From positions 124,555 through 188,554 of the forward strand of contig NZ_LMRW01000012.1 in NCBI RefSeq assembly GCF_001428255.1: a stretch of DNA of 64,000 bases, in the 5' to 3' direction. Both the position numbers and the translations under genes were made by a program. Shown piece by piece: positions 27,807 through 38,647 of the stretch. The DNA comes from Agromyces sp. Soil535 (GTDB lineage Bacteria > Actinomycetota > Actinomycetes > Actinomycetales > Microbacteriaceae). The notes under the pieces are model-generated. The model did not search any database, had not been told where the DNA came from, and saw nothing but the letters and a program-made list of their open reading frames with translations. Position 1 is the first letter of the stretch. The number at the start of each line of letters is the position of its first letter.

Positions 27807-28253
27807 CTAGACGGCGGGGCAGAACGAGGGGAGCAGGTCGGCGGGGGCGCCGGCGGGGCACGGGTCGAAGGTGAAGACCACGAGCGTGCCGAGCACGATC
27901 AGCACGGCCGCGGAGGCGAACAGCGCGCCCTTCAGCACCTTCTGCAGCGTGCCGGGGCTCGTGTAGTCGTTCACGATCGTGCGCATGCCGTTGGCGCCGT
28001 GGATGAGGGCGAGCCAGAGCATCAGCACGTCCCACCACTGCCAGAACGGGTCGGCCCACTTGCCGCCCACGAACCCGAAGTCGATGGCCTTCACGCCCTC
28101 GCCCTCCAGGAGGTTGACGTACAGGTGGCCGAAGATCAGGACGAGCAGCACGACCCCGGAGGCGCGCATGTAGATCCAGCCCCACTTCTCCCAGTTCACG
28201 CCGCGCTTGCGAGCGGGGCGCGCCGGGCTGCGAGGCACTTCGATGGCGGTCAT
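27807..28253 (-). CDS. sdhD: Succinate dehydrogenase membrane anchor subunit D
   Basis: A 148-residue membrane protein with three transmembrane helices. The heme/quinone-side residues lie in [18 protein letters not shown] and [18 protein letters not shown]. Order in the operon and length fit SdhD. It starts 13 nt after sdhC and ends 7 nt before sdhA. Confidence 0.92.
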   Translation of the reverse strand: MTAIEVPRSPARPARKRGVNWEKWGWIYMRASGVVLLVLIFGHLYVNLLEGEGVKAIDFGFVGGKWADPFWQWWDVLMLWLALIHGANGMRTIVNDYTSPGTLQKVLKGALFASAAVLIVLGTLVVFTFDPCPAGAPADLLPSFCPAV

Positions 28254-28266
28254 GTCGAGGGCCTCC

Positions 28267-28689
28267 TCAGTGGCTGAAGACGTTCATCAGGTGACGGGGC
28301 ACGAAGGCGAGCATGGTGACGACCCAGAGAGCGACCACCACGTAGAAGAGCACCTGTTGGTGGCGTGTCGCCCACGACCAGAAGTCGACGAGGATGATGC
28401 GCAGCCCGTTGAAGGCGTGGAAGACGATCGCGCCGACCAGGGCGGCCTCTCCGAGGCCCATGATGGGCGTCTGGTAGGTGCCGATCACCGCGTTGTAGGC
28501 CTCGGGGCTCACTCGGACCAACGACGTGTCGAGCACGTGCACGAGGAGGAAGAAGAAGATGGCGACACCGGTGATCCGGTGCAGCACCCATGACCACATG
28601 CCCTCGCGGCCGCGATACAGCGTGCCGCCCGGCTTCTGCTTCGCCGGCTTCCCGGGTGCGGCCAGGGTTCCTGCCGAGGTCTCTGGCAT
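28267..28689 (-). CDS. sdhC: Succinate dehydrogenase cytochrome b556 subunit C
   Basis: A 140-residue protein with three transmembrane helices. GMWSWVLHRITGVAIFFFLL holds the ubiquinone-binding Ser/His-Arg pattern and VFHAFNGLRIILVDF the heme His. The ATG at 28689 follows AGGGAGGG. It is the first gene of sdhCDAB. A TAGACT -10 candidate lies at 28758-28763 and a 30-bp palindrome about 110 nt upstream of the start, suggesting regulated transcription. Confidence 0.93.
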   Translation of the reverse strand: MPETSAGTLAAPGKPAKQKPGGTLYRGREGMWSWVLHRITGVAIFFFLLVHVLDTSLVRVSPEAYNAVIGTYQTPIMGLGEAALVGAIVFHAFNGLRIILVDFWSWATRHQQVLFYVVVALWVVTMLAFVPRHLMNVFSH

Positions 28690-28757
28690 GAACAACCCTC
28701 CCTGGCTGTGTGAGTCCCCTTTGACATGGGGGAAGGACGGGCACACGGCCCGAGGCG

Positions 28758-28763
28758 AGTCTA
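28758..28763 (-). promoter_or_regulatory. -10-like element TAGACT for sdhCDAB
   Basis: TAGACT on the minus strand, about 70 nt before the sdhC ATG. No clear -35. The large palindrome lies roughly 45-75 nt upstream of the inferred start of transcription. Confidence 0.4.
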
Positions 28764-28796
28764 GTCCCGCGTCCGGGGCGCCGCCGCTCAGGGCCT

Positions 28797-28826
28797 CCCA
28801 ACTCTCTCGACGTCGAGAGAGTTGGG
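28797..28826. promoter_or_regulatory. Perfect 30-bp palindrome between sdhC and manC
   Basis: CCCAACTCTCTCGAC at 28797-28811 is followed without spacer by its exact reverse complement at 28812-28826. It lies between two divergent genes, so it is not their terminator. The size and symmetry suggest a high-affinity site for a dimeric or tetrameric repressor controlling sdh, manC or both. The protein is unknown. Confidence 0.7.
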
Positions 28827-28924
28827 CAGCGGATGCCGCGGCGCGGGCGCCGGGCGTCGGCTCGGGCGGTCCCGGCCGGGCGCCGGCGCCCCGGGCCCAC
28901 GGCGATCGCGCGGGACGGCCCGGG

Positions 28925-28930
28925 TATCCT
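28925..28930 (+). promoter_or_regulatory. -10-like element TATCCT, leaderless manC
   Basis: TATCCT, then 7 nt, then the ATG at 28938. No ribosome binding site. Confidence 0.5.
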
Positions 28931-28937
28931 CGGACGC

Positions 28938-30062
28938 ATGTCTGATGCATCCCTTCCCATCAACGGCTTCTACAGCGTCATCCCGGCCGGAGGCGTCGGC
29001 TCCCGCCTGTGGCCGCTGTCACGGGCGGATGCCCCGAAATTCCTGCACGACCTCACCGGCTCGGGCCAGACGCTGCTGAAGGACACATGGGACCGGCTGG
29101 TCCCGCTCTCGGGCGAGCAGCGCGTCATGGTCGTGACGGGTCGGGCGCACCGTGCGGCGGTGGAGGCCCAGCTGCCGGAGCTCACCGACGAGAACATCGT
29201 GCTCGAGAGCGAACCCCGCGACTCGACGGCGGCGATCGGGCTCGCCGCGGCGATCCTCGAGCGCCGCGAGCCCGGCGTGGTGATCGGCTCGTTCGCCGCC
29301 GACCACGTCATCTCGGGCAGCGCCCTCTTCCGCAGGGCGGTGGCCGACGCCGTCGCCGCGGCGCGTGCGGGGTACATCGTCACCATCGGCATCACGCCGA
29401 CCGAGCCCGCCGTCGGCTTCGGATACATCGAATGCGGGGGCCAGCTCGAGGTGTCCGGCGCCGAGCGCGTCGAGGCCGTCTCGAACTTCGTGGAGAAGCC
29501 CGACCTCGAGACCGCGAAGCTCTACGTCGAAGGCGGCGACCACCTGTGGAACGCGGGCATGTTCATCGCGAAGGCGTCCACGCTCCTCGACGAGCTCGCC
29601 CGCACGAAGCCCGAGCTGCACGCCGGGCTCACCGAGCTCGCCGACGCATGGGACGACCCCGCGACGCGAGGGCCCGCGGTGGATCGCATCTGGCCGACGC
29701 TCGAGAAGATCGCCATCGACTACTCGGTCGCCGAGCCCGCCGCGGCGGGCGGGCGGCTCGCCGTGATCCGCGGGCACTTCCAGTGGGACGACGTGGGTGA
29801 CTTCGCGTCGCTCGCCAAGCTCAACACGGCGGGGCGCTCGGGCGAGCTCGCGATCCTCGGCGACAACGCCCGGGTGCTCGCGGATGCGTCGAGCGGCATC
29901 GTGGTGAGCCGCACGAATCGGGTCATCAGCCTGATCGGCGTGCACGATATCGTCGTCGTGGACACGCCCGACGCGCTCCTGGTCACCACGAGCGAGCATG
30001 CGCAACGGGTCAAGGCCGTCGTCGACGCCCTCCGGCTCGGCGGGTCGAGCGACGTGCTCTAG
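28938..30062 (+). CDS. manC: Mannose-1-phosphate guanylyltransferase
   Basis: Makes GDP-mannose from mannose 1-phosphate and GTP for glycolipids and cell-wall glycans. The 374-residue product has the nucleotidyltransferase signature PAGGVGSRLWPLSRADAPKF, GSFAADHVISG and VSNFVEKPDLETA. The isomerase domain of bifunctional ManC enzymes is absent, as is usual in actinobacteria. The ATG at 28938 is set by TATCCT 7 nt upstream. The next gene starts 26 nt after the stop. Confidence 0.92.
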   Translation: MSDASLPINGFYSVIPAGGVGSRLWPLSRADAPKFLHDLTGSGQTLLKDTWDRLVPLSGEQRVMVVTGRAHRAAVEAQLPELTDENIVLESEPRDSTAAIGLAAAILERREPGVVIGSFAADHVISGSALFRRAVADAVAAARAGYIVTIGITPTEPAVGFGYIECGGQLEVSGAERVEAVSNFVEKPDLETAKLYVEGGDHLWNAGMFIAKASTLLDELARTKPELHAGLTELADAWDDPATRGPAVDRIWPTLEKIAIDYSVAEPAAAGGRLAVIRGHFQWDDVGDFASLAKLNTAGRSGELAILGDNARVLADASSGIVVSRTNRVISLIGVHDIVVVDTPDALLVTTSEHAQRVKAVVDALRLGGSSDVL

Positions 30063-30088
30063 CGGCACGCGAGAGAACGGGGCAGCGG

Positions 30089-31150
30089 ATGTCTGTGCGT
30101 CGGTGGTTCGGCTTCTGTGCGGCGCTCGTCGCGGCATCCGTGACCCTCGCGGGCTGCGCGCAAGCGCCCGAGTCCGGTGGCACGGATGCCGCGGCCGAGG
30201 CGTGCGTGCGCATGGTGACGAACTCCGGCGGCCTCGAGGACCGCTCGTTCAACCAGTCGAGCTGGGAGGGGCTGCAGGAGGCGGAGGCGGAGTACGGCAT
30301 CGAGGCCGAAGCGCTCGTCTCCACGGGCGAGACCGACCTGGCGCCGAACGTCGAGCAGGCCGTGGCTTCCGGTTGCGGCCTCATCGTGACGGTCGGGTTC
30401 GAACTCGCCGACGCGACGCTCGAGCACGCGGCCGCGAACCCCGAGATCGCCTTCGCGATCGTCGATGAGACGGTCGACGCCGAGAACGTGAAGCCGGTCG
30501 TGTTCGACACCGCTCAGGCGTCCTACCTCGCCGGCTACCTGGCCGCCGGCGTCTCGAGGACCGGGGTCGTGGCGACGTTCGGCGGCGGCAACCAGCCGCC
30601 CGTCACGCTCTTCATGGACGGGTTCGTCGACGGCGTCGCGAAGTACAACGAGGTGCACGGCACGGCAGTGCGGGCCCTCGGCTGGGACAAGGCCGAGCAG
30701 GACGGCGCCTTCACCGGCGACTTCGAGGACATCAACAAGGGCAAGGCGCTCACCGAGGGCTTCATCGACCAGGGTGCGGACGTCATCCTCCCCGTCGCCG
30801 GGCAGGTGGGCGAGGGCGCGGCATCGGCGGCGGTCGAGCGGGGCGGCGTCTCGGTGATCTGGGTCGACAGCGACGGATATGAGACCCTCTCGGCCGAGTT
30901 CCGTCCCGTCATCCTCACGAGTGTGCTGAAGCGGACGCAGGACGCGATGGTGCAGATCGTGGGCGACGTGCTCGACGACGCGTTCACGAGCGAGCCGTAC
31001 GTCGGCACGCTGGAGAACGGGGGTGTCGAGATCGCCCCGTACCACGACCTCGCGCCGCTCGTGACTCCCGAGCTCGACGCGGAGATCGACGGCCTCCGGC
31101 AGGCGATCATCTCGGGCGACGTCGAGGTGGAGTCGCCGAGCGCGCCGTGA
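30089..31150 (+). CDS. BMP-family nucleoside-binding lipoprotein 1
   Basis: A 353-residue substrate-binding protein of the PnrA/Med (basic membrane protein) family, tethered by lipid at Cys23 (SVTLAGC lipobox). Family hallmarks are MVTNSGGLEDRSFNQSSWEG, IAFAIVDETVDAENV, VVFDTAQASYLAGYLAAG and VIWVDSDGYETL. It lies 26 nt after manC, ahead of its paralogue, and is separated from that gene by 185 nt. It probably serves the same ABC transporter, with a somewhat different ligand range. Confidence 0.9.
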   Translation: MSVRRWFGFCAALVAASVTLAGCAQAPESGGTDAAAEACVRMVTNSGGLEDRSFNQSSWEGLQEAEAEYGIEAEALVSTGETDLAPNVEQAVASGCGLIVTVGFELADATLEHAAANPEIAFAIVDETVDAENVKPVVFDTAQASYLAGYLAAGVSRTGVVATFGGGNQPPVTLFMDGFVDGVAKYNEVHGTAVRALGWDKAEQDGAFTGDFEDINKGKALTEGFIDQGADVILPVAGQVGEGAASAAVERGGVSVIWVDSDGYETLSAEFRPVILTSVLKRTQDAMVQIVGDVLDDAFTSEPYVGTLENGGVEIAPYHDLAPLVTPELDAEIDGLRQAIISGDVEVESPSAP

Positions 31151-31335
31151 CGACGACGTCCCTCCGGCATCCGTCCCCCGACCGGGGGCGGCTTCGGCTG
31201 CTCATATGAGCAGAATGTCGCGTCTTCATAACCATTGCATGTCACCGGCGGCTGGGGCCTGAGCGCCGAGGCAACATTCGGTAACGTGACTTCACGAGTC
31301 CCGCGACGGTCGGGGCGCAGTCTTTGGAGGACACA
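31151..31335. other. Intergenic region between the two BMP genes
   Basis: It holds a short GC hairpin (CCCCC 31175-31179 with GGGGG 31184-31188), a 16-bp palindrome at 31198-31213 and a -10-like TAACGT (31282-31287) ahead of the second BMP gene. This suggests separate control of the second BMP gene. Confidence 0.4.
31198..31213. promoter_or_regulatory. 16-bp palindrome CTGCTCATATGAGCAG, candidate operator
   Basis: Perfect two-fold symmetry with an AT-rich centre, about 120 nt upstream of the second BMP gene. A sugar- or nucleoside-sensing repressor site is the simplest reading. Confidence 0.5.
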
Positions 31336-32430
31336 GTGAAGGTCACGACCAGGAAGGCCGCGCTCGGCGGCCTCGCCATGTTCGGCGCAGCCGTGCTGCT
31401 CGCCGGTTGCGCACAGGCACCCGAGGATTCGGGCGCCACCGACGGGGGAGAGGCCAGCGACTTCGTCCCCTGCATGGTCTCCGACGCCGGCGGGTTCGAC
31501 GACAAGTCCTTCAACCAGCTGGGCTTCGAGGGCATCACCAAGGCCGCCGACGAACTCGGCGTCGAGGCCATCACGGTCGAGTCGCAGTCCGAGACCGACT
31601 ACGCCCCGAACCTCACGAGCCTGGTCGACCAGGGCTGCAACCTGATCGTCACCGTCGGCTTCGCGCTCTCCGCTGCGACGGTCGAGTCCGCCCTGGCGAA
31701 CCCCGACATCGAGTACGTCATCATCGACGACGCCGCCGACAACGACTTCGACGGCACGACCGACGCCGAGAACATCAAGCCGATCCTCTTCGACACCGCC
31801 CAGGCGGCGTTCCTCGGCGGCTACGCGGCGGCCGACTACACGACGACGAACACGGTCGGCACCTTCGGCGGGATGAACTTCCCGACCGTGTCGATCTTCA
31901 TGGACGGCTTCAAGCAGGGCGTCGACTACTACAACGAGCAGAAGGACAAGGGCGTCACCCTCCTCGGCTGGGATGGCACCGACGGCCTCTTCACCGGTGG
32001 CTTCGAGGCCAACGACACCGCTCGCCAGACCGCGCAGAGCCTCATCGACCAGAACGTCGACGTGATGCTGCCCGTCGGTGGCCCGATCTACCAGTCGGCC
32101 GCCGCCGCCATCCGCGAGGCCGGCCGTGACATCGCCATGCTCGGTGTCGACGCCGACTTCACCGAGACCGACCCGTCGGTCGCCGACCTCATCCTCACCT
32201 CGATCCTCAAGGGCATCGACGTCGGCACCTACGAGGCCGTCCTCGCAGCGGGCAACGGCGAGTTCGACGCGACGCCGTTCATCGGCACCCTCGAGAACGA
32301 GGGCGTCGGCATCGCGCCGTTCCACGACTTCGAGTCGACGGTCTCGCCGGAGCTGCAGGGCGAGCTCGACGACCTCAAGGCCGCGATCATCGCGGGCGAC
32401 ATCGAGGTCCAGTCCTACCTCGCAGGGTAA
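31336..32430 (+). CDS. BMP-family nucleoside-binding lipoprotein 2
   Basis: A 364-residue paralogue of the preceding lipoprotein, with the lipobox LLAGC (Cys25). It shows CMVSDAGGFDDKSFNQLGFE, EYVIIDDAADNDFDGTTDAE, ILFDTAQAAFLGGYAAADY and MLGVDADFTETDPSVADLIL. The GTG at 31336 is chosen because GGAGG lies 5 nt upstream; a TTG four codons earlier lies inside that site. It is followed by a strong terminator, so it may be made in excess over the transporter, as is common for binding proteins. Confidence 0.92.
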   Translation: MKVTTRKAALGGLAMFGAAVLLAGCAQAPEDSGATDGGEASDFVPCMVSDAGGFDDKSFNQLGFEGITKAADELGVEAITVESQSETDYAPNLTSLVDQGCNLIVTVGFALSAATVESALANPDIEYVIIDDAADNDFDGTTDAENIKPILFDTAQAAFLGGYAAADYTTTNTVGTFGGMNFPTVSIFMDGFKQGVDYYNEQKDKGVTLLGWDGTDGLFTGGFEANDTARQTAQSLIDQNVDVMLPVGGPIYQSAAAAIREAGRDIAMLGVDADFTETDPSVADLILTSILKGIDVGTYEAVLAAGNGEFDATPFIGTLENEGVGIAPFHDFESTVSPELQGELDDLKAAIIAGDIEVQSYLAG

Positions 32431-32442
32431 GGACCACGCACT

Positions 32443-32478
32443 GATCGGGGAGGTCGGCGGAAGCCGGCCTCCCCGATC
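32443..32478 (+). terminator. Terminator after the second BMP lipoprotein
   Basis: A 16-bp stem (32443-32458 with 32463-32478, one G-U pair) capped by a GGAA tetraloop, 12 nt after the stop codon. It separates the lipoprotein gene from the ABC genes. Confidence 0.85.
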
Positions 32479-32581
32479 GGCGTCCCTGTGCTCGGAGGCG
32501 CGGTCGGCGCAACATCTGCGCACGAGGCATCCGACCCCTTCGACTTTCGTACAGCATCACCAGCGGATGCAGCCATTTCAC

Positions 32582-32587
32582 TAGGAT
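32582..32587 (+). promoter_or_regulatory. -10-like element TAGGAT before the nucleoside ABC operon
   Basis: TAGGAT, then 7 nt (CGGGGAC), then the ATG at 32595. Transcription from here would drive the ABC transporter and salvage genes. Confidence 0.5.
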
Positions 32588-32594
32588 CGGGGAC

Positions 32595-35454
<2,860 letters not shown>

Positions 35455-35458
<4 letters not shown>

Positions 35459-36744
35459 CCAGGACCGTAGAGCACCACCACGTCGCGCCCCCGCCCGAGT
35501 CGATCCCCACCACCGTGGTGACCAGCTGGAAGGCGCCGATCGCCTTCGGCATCTTCACGCTCGCCGCTCTCGCCCTCGCGGTGTTCGCGCCGCGGCCGGG
35601 TGAGACGACGTACCGGCTCTCATTGCCCAATGACGTCATCCAGCTGCCCGAGGTCACGGTGTCCGTGATGCCGACCCTGTGGACGGTCGTCGTGCTGCTC
35701 GCTGCGTCGACGGCATACTCGGCCTGGCTCGTCTCGTCGAAGCGCCGCGTGCCGCTCTGGCTCATCGTCGTCTTCGCGATCCTCTTCATGTTCGGCTTCC
35801 TCACGTGGGCCGGATCCGGGGCCTCACTGCCGATGATCGGCCTCCTGTTCGGCTCCCTGAGCCTGGCCGTGCCGCTGATCTACGGTTCCCTCGCGGGCGT
35901 GATCGGCGAGCGGGCCGGCGTCGTGAACATCGCGATCGAGGGTCAGCTGCTCGCCGGCGCGTTCACCGCCGCGGTCGTCGCGTCGGTGACCGGCCAGCCG
36001 CTCCTCGGGCTCGTCGCGGCGATGGTCGCCGGCATGCTCGTGGGAATGGTGCTCGCCGCGTTCTCGATCAAGTACTTCGCCGACCAGGTCATCGTCGGTG
36101 TCGTGCTGAACGTGCTCGTCATCGGCCTCACGAGCTTCTTCTTCTCTCAGGTGCTCGCGCCGAACGCCGCCACGCTCAACACGCCACCCCGATTCGATCG
36201 CCTTCCGATCCCGGTGCTCAGCGAGATCCCGATCATCGGCCCCGTGCTGTTCCGCCAGACGCTCGTCGTGTACCTCATGTACATCGCGGTCGCCCTCGTG
36301 TACTTCGGCCTCTTCCACACGAGATGGGGCCTGCGTGTCCGCGCGGTCGGCGAGCATCCGCAGGCTGCGGACACGGTCGGCATCAAGGTCAACCGCACGC
36401 GGTTCTGGAACGTCGCCCTCGCCGGTTCGATCGCCGGCCTGGGCGGCACGTTCTTCACGATCGGGTCGGGCATCGCGTTCAACCAGGAGATGACCGCCGG
36501 TGCGGGCTTCATCGCGCTCGCTGCCGTGATCTTCGGCCAATGGGACCCCATCAAGGCGACGCTCGCGGCGCTCCTGTTCGGCTTCGCGTCGAACCTGCAG
36601 AACACGCTCGCGGTCATCGGGTCCCCCGTGCCGAGCGAGTTCATGCTCATGCTGCCCTACGTCGTGACGATCTTCGCCGTCGCCGGCTTCGTCGGGAGGT
36701 CCCGGCCACCGGCGGCATCCGGCAAGCCGTACATCAAGTCCTGA
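35455..36744 (+). CDS. Nucleoside ABC transporter permease 2
   Basis: A 429-residue partner permease of the same family. ERAGVVNIAIEGQLLAGAFT and VRAVGEHPQAADTVGIKVNR match the equivalent parts of permease 1. It carries an extra N-terminal region with three hydrophobic segments (residues about 25-120) before the conserved core. The GTG at 35455 overlaps the previous stop. A strong hairpin begins directly at the stop codon, ahead of cdd. Confidence 0.92.
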
Positions 36745-36773
36745 ACGGATGCCGCCGCCGCGGCGGCATCCGT
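36745..36773 (+). terminator. 13-bp hairpin between transporter and salvage genes
   Basis: ACGGATGCCGCCG (36745-36757) pairs perfectly with 36761-36773 around a 3-nt loop, starting the base after the permease stop. It may attenuate transcription into cdd-deoA or protect the upstream mRNA. Confidence 0.6.
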
Positions 36774-36811
36774 CACCCTCATCGAAGACCCATCCTGAAC
36801 GGGGGAGCACC

Positions 36812-37231
36812 ATGACCGCAACGGATGCGATCGACTGGGCCTCGCTGCGCGAGCGCGCGCGTGAGGCAATGGCCAAGGCGTACGCCCCGTACTCCGAGTT
36901 CCCGGTCGGCGCCGCCGCGATCGTCGAGGACGGCCGGGTGGTGAGCGGCTGCAACGTGGAGAACGCGTCGTACGGCGTCACTCTCTGCGCGGAGTGCTCG
37001 CTCGTGTCGGCACTCGTGATGTCGGGCGGCGGCAAGCTCGTCGCCTTCACGTGCGTCGACGGGCACGGCGCGACCCTCATGCCCTGCGGACGCTGTCGTC
37101 AGCTGCTCTACGAGCACTCGGCCGACGGGATGCTCCTGGAGACCGTGTCGGGCGTGAAGACCATCGACGAGGTGCTGCCCGACGCGTTCGGCCCCCGCCA
37201 GCTCGCGGAATTCAAGGGCGTCCGGGCATGA
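36812..37231 (+). CDS. cdd: Cytidine deaminase
   Basis: Deaminates cytidine and deoxycytidine to (deoxy)uridine. The 139-residue product is the short tetrameric type: AYAPYSEFPVGAAAIVEDGR, the zinc/catalytic CAE in SYGVTLCAECSLVSAL and the two zinc Cys in LMPCGRCRQLLYEH. GGGGGAG precedes the ATG at 36812. Its stop overlaps the deoA start (ATGA). Confidence 0.96.
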   Translation: MTATDAIDWASLRERAREAMAKAYAPYSEFPVGAAAIVEDGRVVSGCNVENASYGVTLCAECSLVSALVMSGGGKLVAFTCVDGHGATLMPCGRCRQLLYEHSADGMLLETVSGVKTIDEVLPDAFGPRQLAEFKGVRA

Positions 37232-38556
37232 GCGCCGTCGAGGCGTTCGATGCCGTCGACCTGATCCGCGCGAAGCGCGACGGCCACGAGCTCGACACCG
37301 CCGAGATCGACTGGCTCATCGACGCGTACACGCGCGGGTACGTCGCCGACGAGCAGATGTCGGCGATGACCATGGCGATCTTCCTGAACGGCATGTCGCG
37401 CCGCGAGATCCGCGACATGACGATGGCGATGATCGCCTCGGGCGAGCGGATGGACTTCTCGGGGCTCGGCAAGCCGACGAGCGACAAGCACTCGACAGGC
37501 GGTGTCGGCGACAAGATCACGCTGCCGCTCATGCCCCTCGTCGCGACGTTCGGCGTTGCGGTGCCGCAGCTCTCCGGCCGCGGACTCGGGCACACCGGGG
37601 GCACGCTCGACAAGCTCGAGTCGATCCCCGGATGGCGTGCCGAGCTCACCAACGAGGAGATGTTCGCACAGCTCCGCGACGTCGGCGGCGTCATCTGCGC
37701 CGCCGGCTCGGGCCTCGCGCCCGCCGACAAGAAGCTGTATGCGCTCCGTGACATCACCGGCACCGTCGAGGCGATCCCGCTCATCGCGTCGTCGATCATG
37801 TCGAAGAAGATCGCGGAGGGCACAGGGGCGCTCGTGCTGGACGTGAAGTTCGGCTCCGGCGCGTTCCTCCAGGACATCGAGCGCTCGCGCGAGCTCGCGC
37901 GCACGATGGTCGAGCTCGGCGAGGACGCCGGGGTCGCGACGTCGGCGCTCATCACCAACATGAACGTGCCGCTCGGGCTCACGATCGGCAATGCGAACGA
38001 GGTGCGCGAGTCGGTCGAAGTGCTCGCAGGCGGCGGCCCGGCCGACGTGCGGGAGCTCACTGTCGCGCTCGCCCGCGAGATGCTGTCGCTCGCCGGCGTG
38101 CACGACGCCGATGTGGAGGCCGCGCTCGACGACGGGCGTGCCATGGACAGATGGCGGCGCGCGATCCGAGCGCAGGGCGGCGATCCCGACGCGGCGCTGC
38201 CGGTCGCACGTGAGCAGCATGTCGTCACCGCCGACCGCGACGGCGTACTCGTGGGGCAGGAGGCCCTGCCGTTCGGCATCGCCGCGTGGCGGCTCGGCGC
38301 AGGCCGGGCGCGCAAGGAGGACCCGGTGCACCACGCCGCCGGCATCGACCTCCAGGTCAAGCCGGGCGACGCCGTGCGCGCCGGCCAGCCGCTGTTCACC
38401 CTGTACGCCGATGAGCCGGCGCGATTCGCCCGTGCGCTGGAGGCCGTCGAGGGCGCCTACCGCATCGGCGATCCCGGTGACGCGATCGAGGATGGCGGCC
38501 CCCTCATCGCCGACCGGATCGGTCGGCGGCATCCGCTCGACCGACGCCCCGCATAG
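37228..38556 (+). CDS. deoA: Thymidine/pyrimidine-nucleoside phosphorylase
   Basis: Cleaves thymidine or (deoxy)uridine with phosphate to the base and (deoxy)ribose 1-phosphate. The 442-residue product has SDKHSTGGVGDKITLPLMPL (phosphate/Lys site), LSGRGLGHTGGTLDKLESIP, SSIMSKKIAEG and a C-terminal beta domain with RKEDPVHHAAGIDLQVKPGD. Uridine may also be used, since no separate uridine phosphorylase is seen. It is coupled to cdd. Confidence 0.95.
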   Translation: MSAVEAFDAVDLIRAKRDGHELDTAEIDWLIDAYTRGYVADEQMSAMTMAIFLNGMSRREIRDMTMAMIASGERMDFSGLGKPTSDKHSTGGVGDKITLPLMPLVATFGVAVPQLSGRGLGHTGGTLDKLESIPGWRAELTNEEMFAQLRDVGGVICAAGSGLAPADKKLYALRDITGTVEAIPLIASSIMSKKIAEGTGALVLDVKFGSGAFLQDIERSRELARTMVELGEDAGVATSALITNMNVPLGLTIGNANEVRESVEVLAGGGPADVRELTVALAREMLSLAGVHDADVEAALDDGRAMDRWRRAIRAQGGDPDAALPVAREQHVVTADRDGVLVGQEALPFGIAAWRLGAGRARKEDPVHHAAGIDLQVKPGDAVRAGQPLFTLYADEPARFARALEAVEGAYRIGDPGDAIEDGGPLIADRIGRRHPLDRRPA

Positions 38557-38635
38557 CGCAAACGCGGTCGCGGCGGGGTCGCGACCGGCTCGGGCGAGCT
38601 TCGAGAATGCCGAGACTTCGCAGCAGGCGCGCCGC

Positions 38636-38641
38636 TATCGT
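38636..38641 (+). promoter_or_regulatory. -10-like element TATCGT, leaderless add
   Basis: TATCGT, then 6 nt, then the GTG at 38648. It indicates that add can be transcribed separately from cdd-deoA. Confidence 0.5.
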
Positions 38642-38647
38642 TGACTC

